Assembly (NCBI RefSeq): GCF_040712075.1
Contig: NZ_JBFCVL010000002.1
Span: 124,001-188,000, forward strand
DNA from: Fodinicurvata sp. EGI_FJ10296
GTDB lineage: Bacteria > Pseudomonadota > Alphaproteobacteria > DSM-16000 > Inquilinaceae
Direction of reading: 5' to 3'
Length of the DNA: 64,000 nt
Positions 41,616 through 51,197 of this stretch are shown piece by piece. The notes beneath the pieces were generated by a model. The model made no database searches and had not been told where the DNA came from. It saw nothing but the letters and a program-made list of their open reading frames with translations. The translations under genes were made by a program, and so were the position numbers. Numbering within the stretch: the stretch's first letter is position 1; each line of letters begins with the position of its first letter.

Positions 41616-42806
41616 GTGGCCCGGTCAAAAGACGTCAGTTCACTTCGCCCCCAGACGCGTCTGGTCCGTGGCGGCACACTCCGATCTGCTTTCGACGAAA
41701 CCTCCGAAGCGATCTATATGACGTCCGGCTATGTCTATGAATCGGCCGAGGAAGCTGAAGCCGCCTTCAAGGGCGACAAGGCGCGATTCGTCTATTCGCG
41801 CTATGCGAACCCGACGGTATCGATGCTGGAGGAGCGCCTTTGCCTGATGGAGGGCGCCGAAGCCTGCCGGGTGACGTCCAGCGGCATGGCGGCCGTTTTC
41901 GCCGCGCTGATGTCCCAGCTCAAGGCCGGCGACAGGATCGTGTCGTCGCGGGCGCTGTTCGGGTCGTGCCTGTACATCGTCAACGACATCCTGCCCCGCT
42001 TCGGCGTGCGGTCGGAACTGGTCGACGGCACCGACATGCAGCAATGGGAACAGGCACTGGCCGAACCGGCCGACGTCGTCTTTCTTGAGACGCCCAGCAA
42101 TCCGAACCTCGACATCATCGACCTGCAGCGCGTCTGTGACCTTGCGCACGCCGCCGGTGCCCGTGTCGTCGTCGACAATGTATTCGCCACGCCCATACTG
42201 CAGAAGCCAATGACGTTCGGGGCCGATATCGTCGTTTATTCGGCCACCAAGCACATTGACGGCCAGGGACGATGCCTTGGCGGTGCCGTGCTGTGCTCAG
42301 AGGAATTCTGCGCCGATTACCTGGTTAATTTCCTGCGCCATACCGGCCCGTCGCTGAGTCCGTTCAATGCCTGGGTGATGCTCAAGGGGCTGGAGACGCT
42401 GGATCTGCGCGTCCGCCGGCATTGCGAAAATGCCGACCGCATTGCACGCAAGATCGAATCCGAGCGACCGGACGTCAAGGTGATCTATCCGGGCCTTGGC
42501 AGCCATCCGCAGCATGAACTGGCGATGGCCCAGATGTCCGGCTCCGGCGGTCCCATGATAGCACTCGACCTGCCCGGGGGCCGCAAGCAGGCGTTCCAGT
42601 TCCTCAATTCGCTGTCCCTTGCGGATATCTCCAACAATCTCGGCGATGCCAAGACCCTGGCGACGCATCCGGCGACCACGACGCATCAGCGGCTGACGGA
42701 CGACGAGCGCGAGAGGCTGGGCATCACACCGGGCATGGTCAGGATTTCCATCGGGCTGGAAGATGCCGACGACCTGCTGGACGACTTCCTGTCGGCACTG
42801 GGATGA
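41616..42806 (+). CDS. metZ: O-succinylhomoserine sulfhydrylase
   Basis: A 396-residue PLP enzyme of the Cys/Met metabolism family, converting O-succinylhomoserine and sulfide to homocysteine. The PLP lysine is Lys212 in VVYSATKHIDGQGRCLGG. Other parts are YSRYANPTVSMLEERLCLME at about residues 60-79, VTSSGMAAVFAALMS, and VVVDNVFATPILQKP with the Asp that holds the PLP ring. The sequence after the lysine (HIDGQGRCLGG) fits MetZ better than MetB or MetY. A GTG start at 41616 follows GAGGA. It faces the OsmC gene and ends near a GC-rich hairpin. Confidence 0.93.
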   Translation: MARSKDVSSLRPQTRLVRGGTLRSAFDETSEAIYMTSGYVYESAEEAEAAFKGDKARFVYSRYANPTVSMLEERLCLMEGAEACRVTSSGMAAVFAALMSQLKAGDRIVSSRALFGSCLYIVNDILPRFGVRSELVDGTDMQQWEQALAEPADVVFLETPSNPNLDIIDLQRVCDLAHAAGARVVVDNVFATPILQKPMTFGADIVVYSATKHIDGQGRCLGGAVLCSEEFCADYLVNFLRHTGPSLSPFNAWVMLKGLETLDLRVRRHCENADRIARKIESERPDVKVIYPGLGSHPQHELAMAQMSGSGGPMIALDLPGGRKQAFQFLNSLSLADISNNLGDAKTLATHPATTTHQRLTDDERERLGITPGMVRISIGLEDADDLLDDFLSALG

Positions 42807-42818
42807 GGATGATCGCCC

Positions 42819-42837
42819 GCCGGGCACCAGGCCCGGC
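42819..42837. terminator. GC-rich hairpin between metZ and OsmC genes
   Basis: GCCGGGC (42819-42825) pairs perfectly with GCCCGGC (42831-42837) around ACCAG. It lies 12 bases after the metZ stop and 17 bases before the end of the convergent OsmC gene. No T run is present, so this may be a weak or Rho-assisted shared terminator. Confidence 0.4.
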
Positions 42838-42854
42838 GCCCGCCGCGCTGCAGT

Positions 42855-43277
42855 TCACGTATCGTCTTCAACGATGCGCACGCTGTGGGTGATCTCGGCC
42901 ATCGCGCCCAGCATGATACTGGCCGAGCAGTATTTATCAGCCGACAGAGATACCGCCCGCTCGACCTTTGCCAATGACAGGTTCCGGCCGGTCACGACGA
43001 ATTCGGCATGGATCCGGGTGAATACCTTCGGATCGCTTTCGGCCCGTTCGGCCTCGATTTCGACGTGGCAATCGGTCACCCGCTCGCGGCCCTTGCGCAG
43101 AATGTTGATGACATCGAAGCTTGTGCATCCTCCCATCCCGAGCAACAGCATTTCCATCGGCCTGGCGCCCATGTTCCGGCCGCCGGATGCCGGGGCGCCG
43201 TCCATGACGATCGCATGACCGCTTTCGGTCTCGCCGACGAACATGACGCCGTCGACCCATTTGACTTGGGCTTTCAC
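42855..43277 (-). CDS. OsmC-family protein (YhfA-like)
   Basis: A 140-residue thiol-dependent peroxidase-type protein. OsmC proteins use two cysteines to reduce organic hydroperoxides. The first Cys is in LLLGMGGCTSFDVINILRK, the second in ADKYCSASIMLGAMAE. The N-terminus KAQVKWVDGVMFVGETESGH matches the YhfA subgroup. I prefer the GTG at 43277 because GGAGG stands seven bases before it; ATG at 43283 would leave only one base. The sequence upstream in frame is low in complexity and not conserved. It is a single gene divergent from the DMT transporter gene. Confidence 0.88.
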   Translation of the reverse strand: MKAQVKWVDGVMFVGETESGHAIVMDGAPASGGRNMGARPMEMLLLGMGGCTSFDVINILRKGRERVTDCHVEIEAERAESDPKVFTRIHAEFVVTGRNLSLAKVERAVSLSADKYCSASIMLGAMAEITHSVRIVEDDT

Positions 43278-43477
43278 TCTCATTCCTCCGTAATGCTGAG
43301 AAGGCTGTTTCGTTATCGACACCCGATTACGGGGTTCAGACCCAAGCATAACCGGAATGCCACGGCTGCTGCGAGCATGACGGCACTTTCCCTGCAGCCC
43401 GCCTGCCCCGAGAGCGGAGCCGGGACCGGGACCGGGGCCGGAGGCGACAGCCGGAAACCGAAATCGAGGATTGGATA

Positions 43478-44446
43478 ATGTTCGGCAAACGCTTATTGCC
43501 AGGTGGCGCAAATCGGCCGTCGCCCGGCATACTGGCCGTCTTCGCCCTGTCACTGGCGGCGTTGTTCTGGTCGGGCAATTTCATCGCCGGACGGGCGTTG
43601 CGCGACGACATCGACCCGGTCATGCTCAATACACTGCGCTGGCTGTTGTGTCTGGCCCTGTTTCTGCCACTGGTCGGCGGCCGGGTCATCCGCTACCGCC
43701 ATCTGGTAAGGCGGGATTGGCGGCTGCTGCTTGCCCTTGGCGCCACCGGAATCGCAGCGTTCCAGACCATGATATACATGGCGCTCAGCCAGACAACGGC
43801 GGCGAATGCCGTGCTGATGCTGGCGTTGACGCCTGCCGCCATCCTGATCGGCGGGGCGCTCAGCGGCGGCGCCCGACCGACAGCCATTCAAGGGGCCGGC
43901 ACTGCCATCTCCCTGATCGGCGCGGCAGTGCTGATCACACGCGGTGATGTCTCTGTGCTACTGACCTTTTCATTCAACCGGGGTGACCTGTGGATGCTCG
44001 GCGCTGTCGTCGCGTGGGCGGTCTATTCGTTGCTGCTCCGCCAACGGCCGGCCGATCTGCCCCAGGATGTGACCCTTGCGGTCAGCATCACCTTCGGGCT
44101 CGCCCTGATAGCGCCACTGACCGTTTTTTCCGACCCCCTCGATCCATGGAGTTGGTCGCTGGGTGTTGTAAGCGCACTGCTTTATATCGCCGTGTTTGCG
44201 TCGCTGATCGCCTTCCTGCTCTGGTCATACGGCGTCAGCGTGCTGGGCCCTCAGCGTGCCGGTCAGTTCGTTCACCTGATGCCGGTCTTCGGCCCGATCC
44301 TTGCCGTGCTGATCCTGCAGGAGACACTTGTGGCGCCGCAAATTGCCGGAGCGGCAATCGTCTTTTTCGGGATGTATCTGGTCAATCGCAGGCCCGCGCC
44401 CGGTCCGAGTGGCAATCCGGCGCCGGACCGAACCCCGCGGAAATGA
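43478..44446 (+). CDS. DMT-superfamily transporter with EamA domains
   Basis: A 322-residue inner-membrane exporter with ten helices formed by two EamA repeats (about residues 15-150 and 165-300). The N-terminal SLAALFWSGNFIAGRALRDD and the later LWSYGVSVLGPQRAGQFVHL are the typical first-helix and ninth-helix parts. Members export amino acids, nucleotides or other metabolites. The substrate is not predictable. GAGG lies before the ATG. Its stop overlaps the start of the next gene in an ATGA, so the two are translationally coupled. Confidence 0.9.
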   Translation: MFGKRLLPGGANRPSPGILAVFALSLAALFWSGNFIAGRALRDDIDPVMLNTLRWLLCLALFLPLVGGRVIRYRHLVRRDWRLLLALGATGIAAFQTMIYMALSQTTAANAVLMLALTPAAILIGGALSGGARPTAIQGAGTAISLIGAAVLITRGDVSVLLTFSFNRGDLWMLGAVVAWAVYSLLLRQRPADLPQDVTLAVSITFGLALIAPLTVFSDPLDPWSWSLGVVSALLYIAVFASLIAFLLWSYGVSVLGPQRAGQFVHLMPVFGPILAVLILQETLVAPQIAGAAIVFFGMYLVNRRPAPGPSGNPAPDRTPRK

Positions 44447-44877
44447 TCGACATTGCCGTATATGCCGGCCTGTTCACCTCGGCCTTCGTTGCAGCCACCG
44501 TTTTGCCGATGCAGTCAGAGGCGCTTCTGGCAGGACTGCTGTTTGCCGATTATCATCCCGCGCTGCTGGTGCTGGTTGCCAGCGCCGGCAATGTTCTGGG
44601 ATCGGTTGTTAACTGGCTGATGGGCCGGGGGATCGAGCGGTTTCGCGATCATCGGTGGTTTCCCGCCGACCGGAAATCGCTCGAACGCGCCCAGGACTGG
44701 TACGGACGCTATGGACGATGGTCGCTGCTGCTGAGCTGGATGCCGATCATTGGCGACCCGCTCACTGTTGTCGCCGGCATCATGCGGGAGCGGCTTTTTG
44801 TGTTCCTGCTTCTGGTAACAATCGCCAAGGCCGGACGGTATCTCGCGCTTGCCGCCATTGTGCTCAATGCCGCCTGA
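44443..44877 (+). CDS. YqaA-family (DedA-like) small membrane protein
   Basis: A 144-residue membrane protein with helices at about residues 5-27, 38-60 and 103-143. The stretch PMQSEALLAGLLFADYHPAL and the later SWMPIIGDPLTVVAGIMRE identify the YqaA branch of the SNARE-associated/DedA superfamily, whose larger members are lipid scramblases. ATG 44443 overlaps the DMT transporter stop (ATGA at 44443-44446), so the pair is coupled. It faces pbpC with 17 bases between stops. The role is unknown. Confidence 0.88.
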   Translation: MIDIAVYAGLFTSAFVAATVLPMQSEALLAGLLFADYHPALLVLVASAGNVLGSVVNWLMGRGIERFRDHRWFPADRKSLERAQDWYGRYGRWSLLLSWMPIIGDPLTVVAGIMRERLFVFLLLVTIAKAGRYLALAAIVLNAA

Positions 44878-44894
44878 GCCGCCAGAGGGCCTAA

Positions 44895-47018
44895 TCAGGG
44901 ATCAAGGAGATCGATCCGGCTTCTTGCCGTCCGGCCCTCGGCATCGACAACGGTCAGGATCGATCGGCCGGGACCGTCGGGGCGCCAGACGCTGCCGCCG
45001 CGGCCCACTGTGCCCGATACTGGCGCGCCGTCGACCAATAGGCGGTAGGGCGGGATGCCGCCCGCGATGCGGACCGGCAGCGCCGGGGCCACCATGATTT
45101 CGGTCCCGTCGACCGGAAAGTCGAACCGTGGTCCGTGCATTGCAGTCGCACCGTCCGCTCCGCCCCCGTCCAGCGATGCCATGATCGTGTCGCGTCGGTC
45201 GAAATGGCGCAGCCGGACCGGCAGGTCGGCCGGTCCGCCCGTGATCGCTCCCGCTGGCGCAGCGGCCGTCAGCAGAGCATGGGTGTCGGCGGGCAAAAGG
45301 TCGAACAACCGGAACATGGCTGGCGCCGCCGCACCGATGCCCGAACAACCCGGACACGGCGCGCCGTCGGGACGGCCGACCCAGACCGCCACAACGAAAT
45401 CGCCGGAATAGCCGATCGCCCAGCCGTCGCGATAGCCATGCGAGGTCCCCGTCTTGAATGCGATCCGCCGCCCGCCTTCATGGCCGTCCTGCCGATAGGC
45501 CAGCGGGCGCGGCGTCTCGGACAGCGACCGCGTCACATACCAGGCAGCCGCCGGGTTGGTCAGAAAACTGGATCCCGTTTCCGGGACCTCCGGACTGGAC
45601 GCCGCCAGCCGCAGCGGATCGCTCGCGCCGCCTCGGGCCAGGCCGGCATAAAGGGTCGCGAGATCCTCCAGCGTCGTTCCGACACCCCCCAGCGCGATGG
45701 CGAGACCCGGGCTTGTCGTACCGGGCGGAAGCGTCAGCGGCGTACCCGCATTCTCGAAGGCGTTAAGCAGTTGTTGCGGGCCGAGACGGTCGAGCAGCGC
45801 CACCGCAGGACCGTTCAGCGAAAGGCGCAACGCGTCGTGCAGCGAGACATCGCCCGCCCAGCTTCGGTCGAAGTTGACCGGGGCAAAGGCGCCGAAGCGT
45901 CGTGGCCGGTCCGCGATGACGGTCCGCGGATGGGCCACAAACCGGTCGAAGGCCATGGCATAGATGAAGGGCTTCAGCGCCGATCCTGGCGACCTGACGG
46001 CGCGGGTCTGATCGACCATGCCGGCACGGTCCGGATCAAGATAGTCGGCAGACCCGACAAGCGCCCTGATCGTCCCGCTCTCGATTTCGGCGACAATGGC
46101 GGCAGCCCCCGTACCTGCGCCGAGCAGCCGCGCCGACTGCCCCAGTATCTCTTCAGACGATACCTGAAGATCGTAGTCCAACGTACTGAATACTATAGAA
46201 CTCTGATCCTCTGCCACGAGCCGATCCGTCGCGATCCCGGCCAAAAGCGTCATGTCCCGCCGACGGGTCGGTATCGGCTCTGCTTGCGCCTCGGTCGCGC
46301 GCCGGTCGCTGAGGACGTCCCGCTCGGCCGCGATCGACAGGATCCGATTCCGCCGCGCCACTGCACGGTCGGGCGCACGGTCGGGTCGAAAGGCATTGGG
46401 CGACTGCGGAAGCGCGACCAACAGCGCTGCCTGACCCGGTGTCAGATGACGCGGTTCCTTGCCGAACCAGGCCAGCGAGGCGGCGCGGACGCCCTCCAGA
46501 TTGCCGCCGAAGGGCGCCAGCGTCAGATAGATGCGAAGAATCTCGTCCTTGGAGTAGCGCCATTCCAACTGAAGGGCGCGCCCCATCTCCACGATTTTCG
46601 ACCACAGGGTCCTGGGGCGGGGCTCCAGCAGGCGGGCAACCTGCATGGTCAGGGTCGAAGCGCCGGAGACGACACGGCCGCGCGTCGAGGCGTCGGCGAC
46701 GGCACGCAGGATGGCAAAGGGGTCCACGCCCGCGTGGTCGAAAAAGCGGCGATCCTCGACCGCGATCAGCATGTCGATATAAGTCTGCGAGACATCGGCT
46801 GTTTCAACGGTGAATCGCCAGGCCTGATCGTCGGAGAGATAGGCACGCAGCAACCGGCCATCACGGGCGACGACGGTTTGCGAGATGTCATCGAACCGCG
46901 TGAGGTCCGGCGGAAAAACCCGGTCCGCCGCGATGGCGAACCCGGCTACCGCAAGGACGCAGATCCCCATGCCGGCAATCGCCCGCAGGACCCCCGCGCC
47001 CCAATTTCCCGGCGTCAT
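44895..47018 (-). CDS. pbpC: Penicillin-binding protein 1C
   Basis: A 707-residue bifunctional peptidoglycan enzyme. An N-terminal membrane helix (about residues 8-28) is followed by the glycosyltransferase domain with VEDRRFFDHAGVDPFAILRA, and GASTLTMQVARLLEPRPRTL. The transpeptidase active serine is in SPGSALKPFIYAMAF (SxxK), with further SLNG and KTGTSHGYRDGW (KTG) motifs. The C-terminal BiPBP_C domain of about 80 residues is present. This order defines PBP1C. In many bacteria pbpC is next to an alpha-2-macroglobulin gene; here its neighbours are ppx and the YqaA gene. It starts 30 bases after ppx on the same strand. Confidence 0.95.
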   Translation of the reverse strand: MTPGNWGAGVLRAIAGMGICVLAVAGFAIAADRVFPPDLTRFDDISQTVVARDGRLLRAYLSDDQAWRFTVETADVSQTYIDMLIAVEDRRFFDHAGVDPFAILRAVADASTRGRVVSGASTLTMQVARLLEPRPRTLWSKIVEMGRALQLEWRYSKDEILRIYLTLAPFGGNLEGVRAASLAWFGKEPRHLTPGQAALLVALPQSPNAFRPDRAPDRAVARRNRILSIAAERDVLSDRRATEAQAEPIPTRRRDMTLLAGIATDRLVAEDQSSIVFSTLDYDLQVSSEEILGQSARLLGAGTGAAAIVAEIESGTIRALVGSADYLDPDRAGMVDQTRAVRSPGSALKPFIYAMAFDRFVAHPRTVIADRPRRFGAFAPVNFDRSWAGDVSLHDALRLSLNGPAVALLDRLGPQQLLNAFENAGTPLTLPPGTTSPGLAIALGGVGTTLEDLATLYAGLARGGASDPLRLAASSPEVPETGSSFLTNPAAAWYVTRSLSETPRPLAYRQDGHEGGRRIAFKTGTSHGYRDGWAIGYSGDFVVAVWVGRPDGAPCPGCSGIGAAAPAMFRLFDLLPADTHALLTAAAPAGAITGGPADLPVRLRHFDRRDTIMASLDGGGADGATAMHGPRFDFPVDGTEIMVAPALPVRIAGGIPPYRLLVDGAPVSGTVGRGGSVWRPDGPGRSILTVVDAEGRTARSRIDLLDP

Positions 47019-47048
47019 TCCGCCACGCCCTCCGTCCAGTCCGCGCCG

Positions 47049-48683
47049 CTATCCCTGATCATGTACCGCGTCCGGCGGCGTGGCCGGATCGGTATCGCTG
47101 ACGGCGATCCGCCCTACGACGGACAGCGTGGAGGCCAGAGACTGCAACCGGCGCTGAACCGCATCGCCGCCCAGGGCGCCGCCACCATCGGGCAGCCACA
47201 GAACCACGATTTCCGGCGTTACCTGCAGGCAGGTCTGCGCCACCAGGGCCATGACGCCGCCGCTGACAGTGTGGGCCAGCCGAAGTGCCTGGCCGAGCAT
47301 GGTTGCCTTGTGCCGCCGGTCCGGCTGCAGAATTCCAACAGTGGGCCCGACCACCGAATCGCCAGGCTTCCCGCCGTACCGAACGTAAAGGCTGAGCGCG
47401 AGAAAAGCGCGTTCCTCATGGTCCATGCCGGTTATCGGAAGCCGCAAGGCACGCAGGAAGGCATGCTCGGCCCGATAATCGGGATGTTCCGTCCAACAGA
47501 GGTCGCTGAGCAAACACGCGGCGCGGCGCAGCCTATCCAGTGTCCTGCCAACGTCATCCTCGAATAGCGGCTGCGTCCAGTTGCACAGGACATCGCCGTC
47601 CCCAAACCGGTCGATGCGCTTTGCCAGCGCCTCGCACCCGGCAATCAATGGATCATGGTCGCGCTTGTCCGGCGGCAGCAGATCGAAAAGATGCCCCTCC
47701 CGGAGTCCGAGCGCGGAAAATACGACACGTTTGGGCTGAAGCCGGGTGAGGATGCCCAGCATGACCATGGCGGCGGCGGGCAGCGTCTCGACCCGCCGCC
47801 GCGACACGGCTTCGAGCGATGCCATCGACGACTTTCCCTGCTGGGCGATCAATCGCACCAGATCCGTGATCTCGGCGCCGTCGATACTATACTGATGAAT
47901 GATGTGGATCGGGTGACCCCGCCGGGCCATGTCGAGCTTGGCCAGCGATCGCCAGTTACCGCCGACCGGGAAGAACGATTGGCCACGATAGGCTTCGATC
48001 CAGGTCTCGCGCGACAGCAGGGCCGAGATGGTCTCGTCCGCGCTTTTGCGCCAGCCCTTGCCGCCGATCAACCTGAGCGCCCCAAGCGGCAGGGTCGTCT
48101 GTTCATGGATCACGCGATCGTGAAGCCCGACCAGTTCCAGCGATCCGCCGCCCAGATCGCCCATGACGCCTTCGGCACCGGGGTTGCCACCAAGGACGCC
48201 CATGCCGGACAGCCGGGCTTCTTCCTCACCGGTAATGACCGTCACCTTCAGGGCGCAGCGGCGCGCGATCTCGGCCACGAAGCTCGCACCGTCAACCGCC
48301 TCACGGACAGCGGCCGTCGCCAGCACATCGACCGCAACCACCTCCATGCCCTGAACCAGACTGGTGAACCGCGCCAGATTGGTCAGCGCCATCGCCACAC
48401 CCTCGGGATGCAGCCGGCCGGAACGGGCAATGTCGCGTCCCAGGCCGCATAGGACCTTTTCGTTGTAAATCGGCGTCGGCGATCGCGTCAGGCCGTCATA
48501 AACGACAAGCCGTATCGAGTTCGAACCGATATCGATGATGCCGATCCGCCCGCCTCCCGACATGGCCAGAGGGGATTCGGCAATCGCCGGAAGGATGGGC
48601 CGGACATTGGATGGCGCGATGTCGGTTTTACCGGAAGCGGGCTTGCCGGAGGCGGGCGCGATGTCGGCTTTGGGTAGCGGCAT
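47049..48683 (-). CDS. ppx: Exopolyphosphatase (Ppx/GppA family)
   Basis: A 544-residue member of the ASKHA phosphatase family that removes terminal phosphates from polyphosphate, and possibly pppGpp. The first phosphate loop is IGIIDIGSNSIRLVVYDGL and the second GVMGDLGGGSLELVGLHD. Catalytic Glu lies in EEARLSGMGVLGGNPGAEGV. A C-terminal HD-like part follows. The N-terminus before SGGGRIGIID is a Pro/Ala-rich, poorly conserved leader holding a short internal repeat (PASGKPASGK). It follows ppk by 16 bases on the same strand, so synthesis and breakdown of polyphosphate are cotranscribed. A longer start at 48725 would overlap ppk. Confidence 0.93.
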   Translation of the reverse strand: MPLPKADIAPASGKPASGKTDIAPSNVRPILPAIAESPLAMSGGGRIGIIDIGSNSIRLVVYDGLTRSPTPIYNEKVLCGLGRDIARSGRLHPEGVAMALTNLARFTSLVQGMEVVAVDVLATAAVREAVDGASFVAEIARRCALKVTVITGEEEARLSGMGVLGGNPGAEGVMGDLGGGSLELVGLHDRVIHEQTTLPLGALRLIGGKGWRKSADETISALLSRETWIEAYRGQSFFPVGGNWRSLAKLDMARRGHPIHIIHQYSIDGAEITDLVRLIAQQGKSSMASLEAVSRRRVETLPAAAMVMLGILTRLQPKRVVFSALGLREGHLFDLLPPDKRDHDPLIAGCEALAKRIDRFGDGDVLCNWTQPLFEDDVGRTLDRLRRAACLLSDLCWTEHPDYRAEHAFLRALRLPITGMDHEERAFLALSLYVRYGGKPGDSVVGPTVGILQPDRRHKATMLGQALRLAHTVSGGVMALVAQTCLQVTPEIVVLWLPDGGGALGGDAVQRRLQSLASTLSVVGRIAVSDTDPATPPDAVHDQG

Positions 48684-48699
48684 TGGCGTTCGGATCCGA

Positions 48700-51015
48700 T
48701 CAGGAGGATGAAAGCCGCGAGGCAAGGCGTGGCAGGGCGCGCGGTTCGTCGAGGGCGCTTCCCCGCCCCGAGAGGCTTGGATTTGTCATGAAGTAGCGAT
48801 GGGCGCTGAAAGCGTCCGGCGGCGCCGGCACGCGTTCGAAGCTGCCGTCGTTGGCAAGCGTCCAGGAATTGGTTTCGTCCAGCAGATTGGCGACCATGAT
48901 TTCATCAAGGATCTGCCGGTGTACGGTCGGATTCTCGATCGGGCACAGCGTTTCGATCCGGCCGTCGAAGTTCCGCTGCATCCAGTCGGCGGAGGATATG
49001 TAAACTTTGGCCGCCGGCGACGGTAGTGCCCGGCCATTGCCGAAGCAGACGATGCGCGAGTGTTCGAGGAACCGGCCGACGATACTGCGCACACGGATGT
49101 TTTCCGACAACCCGGCGACGCCGGGGCGAAGACAGCAGATGCCACGGATGATCAGGTCGATCTGAACGCCCGCGTCCGAGGCGTCATAGAGCTTGTCAAT
49201 GATCTCTTCGTCGACGAGGCTGTTGAGCTTTACCCAGATCTGGGCCGGCAAGCCTTCGCGTGCGTTGGCGATCTCGGCATCGATCAGCGCCGTCAGGCTG
49301 TCACGCAATTGCAGCGGCGCGATCGCGACCTTCTTCAGCCCGATGGGCCGAGCATAACCCGTCATGTAATTGAACATTGCCGCGGCGTCGTGGCAGAGAA
49401 CCGGATCACAGGTGAAAAAGCTCAGATCGGTGTAAATCCTGGCGGTGATGGGATGATAGTTCCCCGTCCCGAAATGGGCATAGGACCGCAGCCCGCCCGC
49501 TTCCCGGCGCACAACCAGCGATACCTTCGAGTGGGTTTTCAGGTTGATGAAGCCATAGACGACCTGAGCCCCGGCGCGTTCGAGATCCCGCGCCCAGCGT
49601 ATGTTGGCCTCCTCGTCGAAACGGGCCTTGAGCTCCACCATCGCCGTTACGGATTTTCCGGCCTCTGCCGCCTCGATCAGGGCGCTGACGATCGGCGAGT
49701 TCTTGGACGTGCGGTAGAGCGTCTGCTTGATGGCCACGACATCGGGGTCGCGCGCAGCCTGGTGAATGAACTGCACCACCACATCGAAGCTCTCGTAAGG
49801 GTGGTGAACGACGATGTCCTTGGAACGAATGGCAGCAAAGCAGTCGCCGGCGAAGTCCCGAATTCGCTCGGGGAATCGCGGATTGTAGGGGGGAAACAGC
49901 AGATCCGGCCGGTCATCCACGATGATTTCACTGGTATCCGCCAAGCCGATCAGACCGTCGAGCGGGAAGACGTCGCTGCCGGCGGCGCCAAGTTCCTTGC
50001 GGACAAAATCGCAAAGTTTCTGCGGCATCCCGGCATTGACGGAAAGGCGGATGACGCTGCCGCGCCGGCGGCGCTTCAATGCGCTCTCGAACGTCTTGAC
50101 CAGATCTTCGGCCTCTTCGTCGATCTCCATCTCGCTATCGCGGATGACGCGGAATACGCCGTGATCGCCGGCAACGAATCCGGGAAAAAGCTTGTTCAGG
50201 AACATCATGATCAGATGTTCGATCAGGAAATAGCGCTGCCCCCGGCCCGGAATCCGGACGAACCGCTTGAGCTGGGTGGGAACCGGCACCAGTGCGTTCA
50301 GGTTCAGGTCCTCGTCGGGATTGAAAAGCTCCAGCGCGACGCAGAAACCCAGATTGGGGATGAACGGGAACGGGTGAGCCGGATCGATCGCCAGCGGCGT
50401 CAGAAGGGGGAATATCTCGTCGACAAAAGTCTGCTCCAGCCATTGCCGGTCTTCGGCGGAAAGACTCTCGTCGACAACGACTTCGAAGTTTTCTTCGGCC
50501 AAAGCCCGCTTCAATGCAGCCCAGCACGCCTGCTGTTCTTCCATGAGGCGGCTGACTTCGGTGGTGATTGCCGTCAGCTGCTGGGCCGGCGACAGGCCGT
50601 CCTGGCTGGGCCCCTGAACGCCCAGAGCAACCTGCGCCTTCAGGCCTGCAACGCGGACCATATAGAATTCGTCGAGATTGCTCGATGAAATCGACAGAAA
50701 TCGCAACCTCTCCAGCAGCGGATGGCCGGGATTGCGCGCCTCTTCCAACACACGACGATTAAACGACAGCCATGACAGTTCGCGATTGATGAAACGTTCG
50801 GGTCCACGCCTTAACCTGGGAACCGGTGGGGGCGTCGACCCGCCGCTGACACCGGACACCGGCGCCTCGGCGACGCTCGGCCCTTCGACACGTTGATCTT
50901 CAGCAGCAGCGGGCTCACCGGCAACGAGATTTTCCGGCTCGGTAGCAAGGTCGCCTGCGGCGTTGGAACCGGGCGTCCCGGCCATGTGCGTCGATCTGGA
51001 CGTCCTCTTGGTCAT
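48700..51015 (-). CDS. ppk: Polyphosphate kinase 1
   Basis: A 771-residue PPK1, which makes polyphosphate from ATP by way of a phosphohistidine. The N domain starts after a 70-residue Ala/Glu/Pro-rich leader with [20 protein letters not shown]. The catalytic histidine is in [20 protein letters not shown]. Arg and Lys residues of the tunnel follow in further blocks such as [18 protein letters not shown] and [22 protein letters not shown] 51015 is the most likely start, with GGAG 11 bases before it. It is followed by ppx and pbpC and is divergent from sixA. Confidence 0.95.
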   Translation of the reverse strand: MTKRTSRSTHMAGTPGSNAAGDLATEPENLVAGEPAAAEDQRVEGPSVAEAPVSGVSGGSTPPPVPRLRRGPERFINRELSWLSFNRRVLEEARNPGHPLLERLRFLSISSSNLDEFYMVRVAGLKAQVALGVQGPSQDGLSPAQQLTAITTEVSRLMEEQQACWAALKRALAEENFEVVVDESLSAEDRQWLEQTFVDEIFPLLTPLAIDPAHPFPFIPNLGFCVALELFNPDEDLNLNALVPVPTQLKRFVRIPGRGQRYFLIEHLIMMFLNKLFPGFVAGDHGVFRVIRDSEMEIDEEAEDLVKTFESALKRRRRGSVIRLSVNAGMPQKLCDFVRKELGAAGSDVFPLDGLIGLADTSEIIVDDRPDLLFPPYNPRFPERIRDFAGDCFAAIRSKDIVVHHPYESFDVVVQFIHQAARDPDVVAIKQTLYRTSKNSPIVSALIEAAEAGKSVTAMVELKARFDEEANIRWARDLERAGAQVVYGFINLKTHSKVSLVVRREAGGLRSYAHFGTGNYHPITARIYTDLSFFTCDPVLCHDAAAMFNYMTGYARPIGLKKVAIAPLQLRDSLTALIDAEIANAREGLPAQIWVKLNSLVDEEIIDKLYDASDAGVQIDLIIRGICCLRPGVAGLSENIRVRSIVGRFLEHSRIVCFGNGRALPSPAAKVYISSADWMQRNFDGRIETLCPIENPTVHRQILDEIMVANLLDETNSWTLANDGSFERVPAPPDAFSAHRYFMTNPSLSGRGSALDEPRALPRLASRLSSS

Positions 51016-51197
51016 GACCAATACGCTCCGGTCTCTCAATCGTCTGGGGTTCGATCATCTGGGCATCGAATCCTTCGGGTCTCCCTGCCATATATGGCAT
51101 CTTGGCGGTTCCCGCTACCTTGCCCAAGCTGTTAGTTTCCGCACGGGCGAGAAGAATCGCCGTTACCTCCCGAACCGAGGCCGAAGGCGGGCACCCG
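51016..51197. promoter_or_regulatory. Divergent ppk/sixA promoter region with a 14-base palindrome
   Basis: The region between ppk and sixA contains TGCCATATATGGCA at 51086-51099, a perfect 14-base palindrome whose symmetrical shape fits a dimeric regulator. No Pho box was recognised. Both genes must begin in this 180-base interval. Confidence 0.4.

Noticed and set aside
43410-43445. GC-rich GGGACC-type short repeat before the DMT transporter gene
   Set aside because: Few and imperfect units; it is probably simple sequence without function.
45135-47567. An 810-codon plus-strand frame opposite pbpC and part of ppx
   Set aside because: It crosses two genes with complete catalytic motifs on the other strand and is rich in Arg, Gly and His as expected of a shadow.
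49060-50688. A 542-codon plus-strand frame opposite ppk
   Set aside because: Antisense to a complete PPK1 gene.
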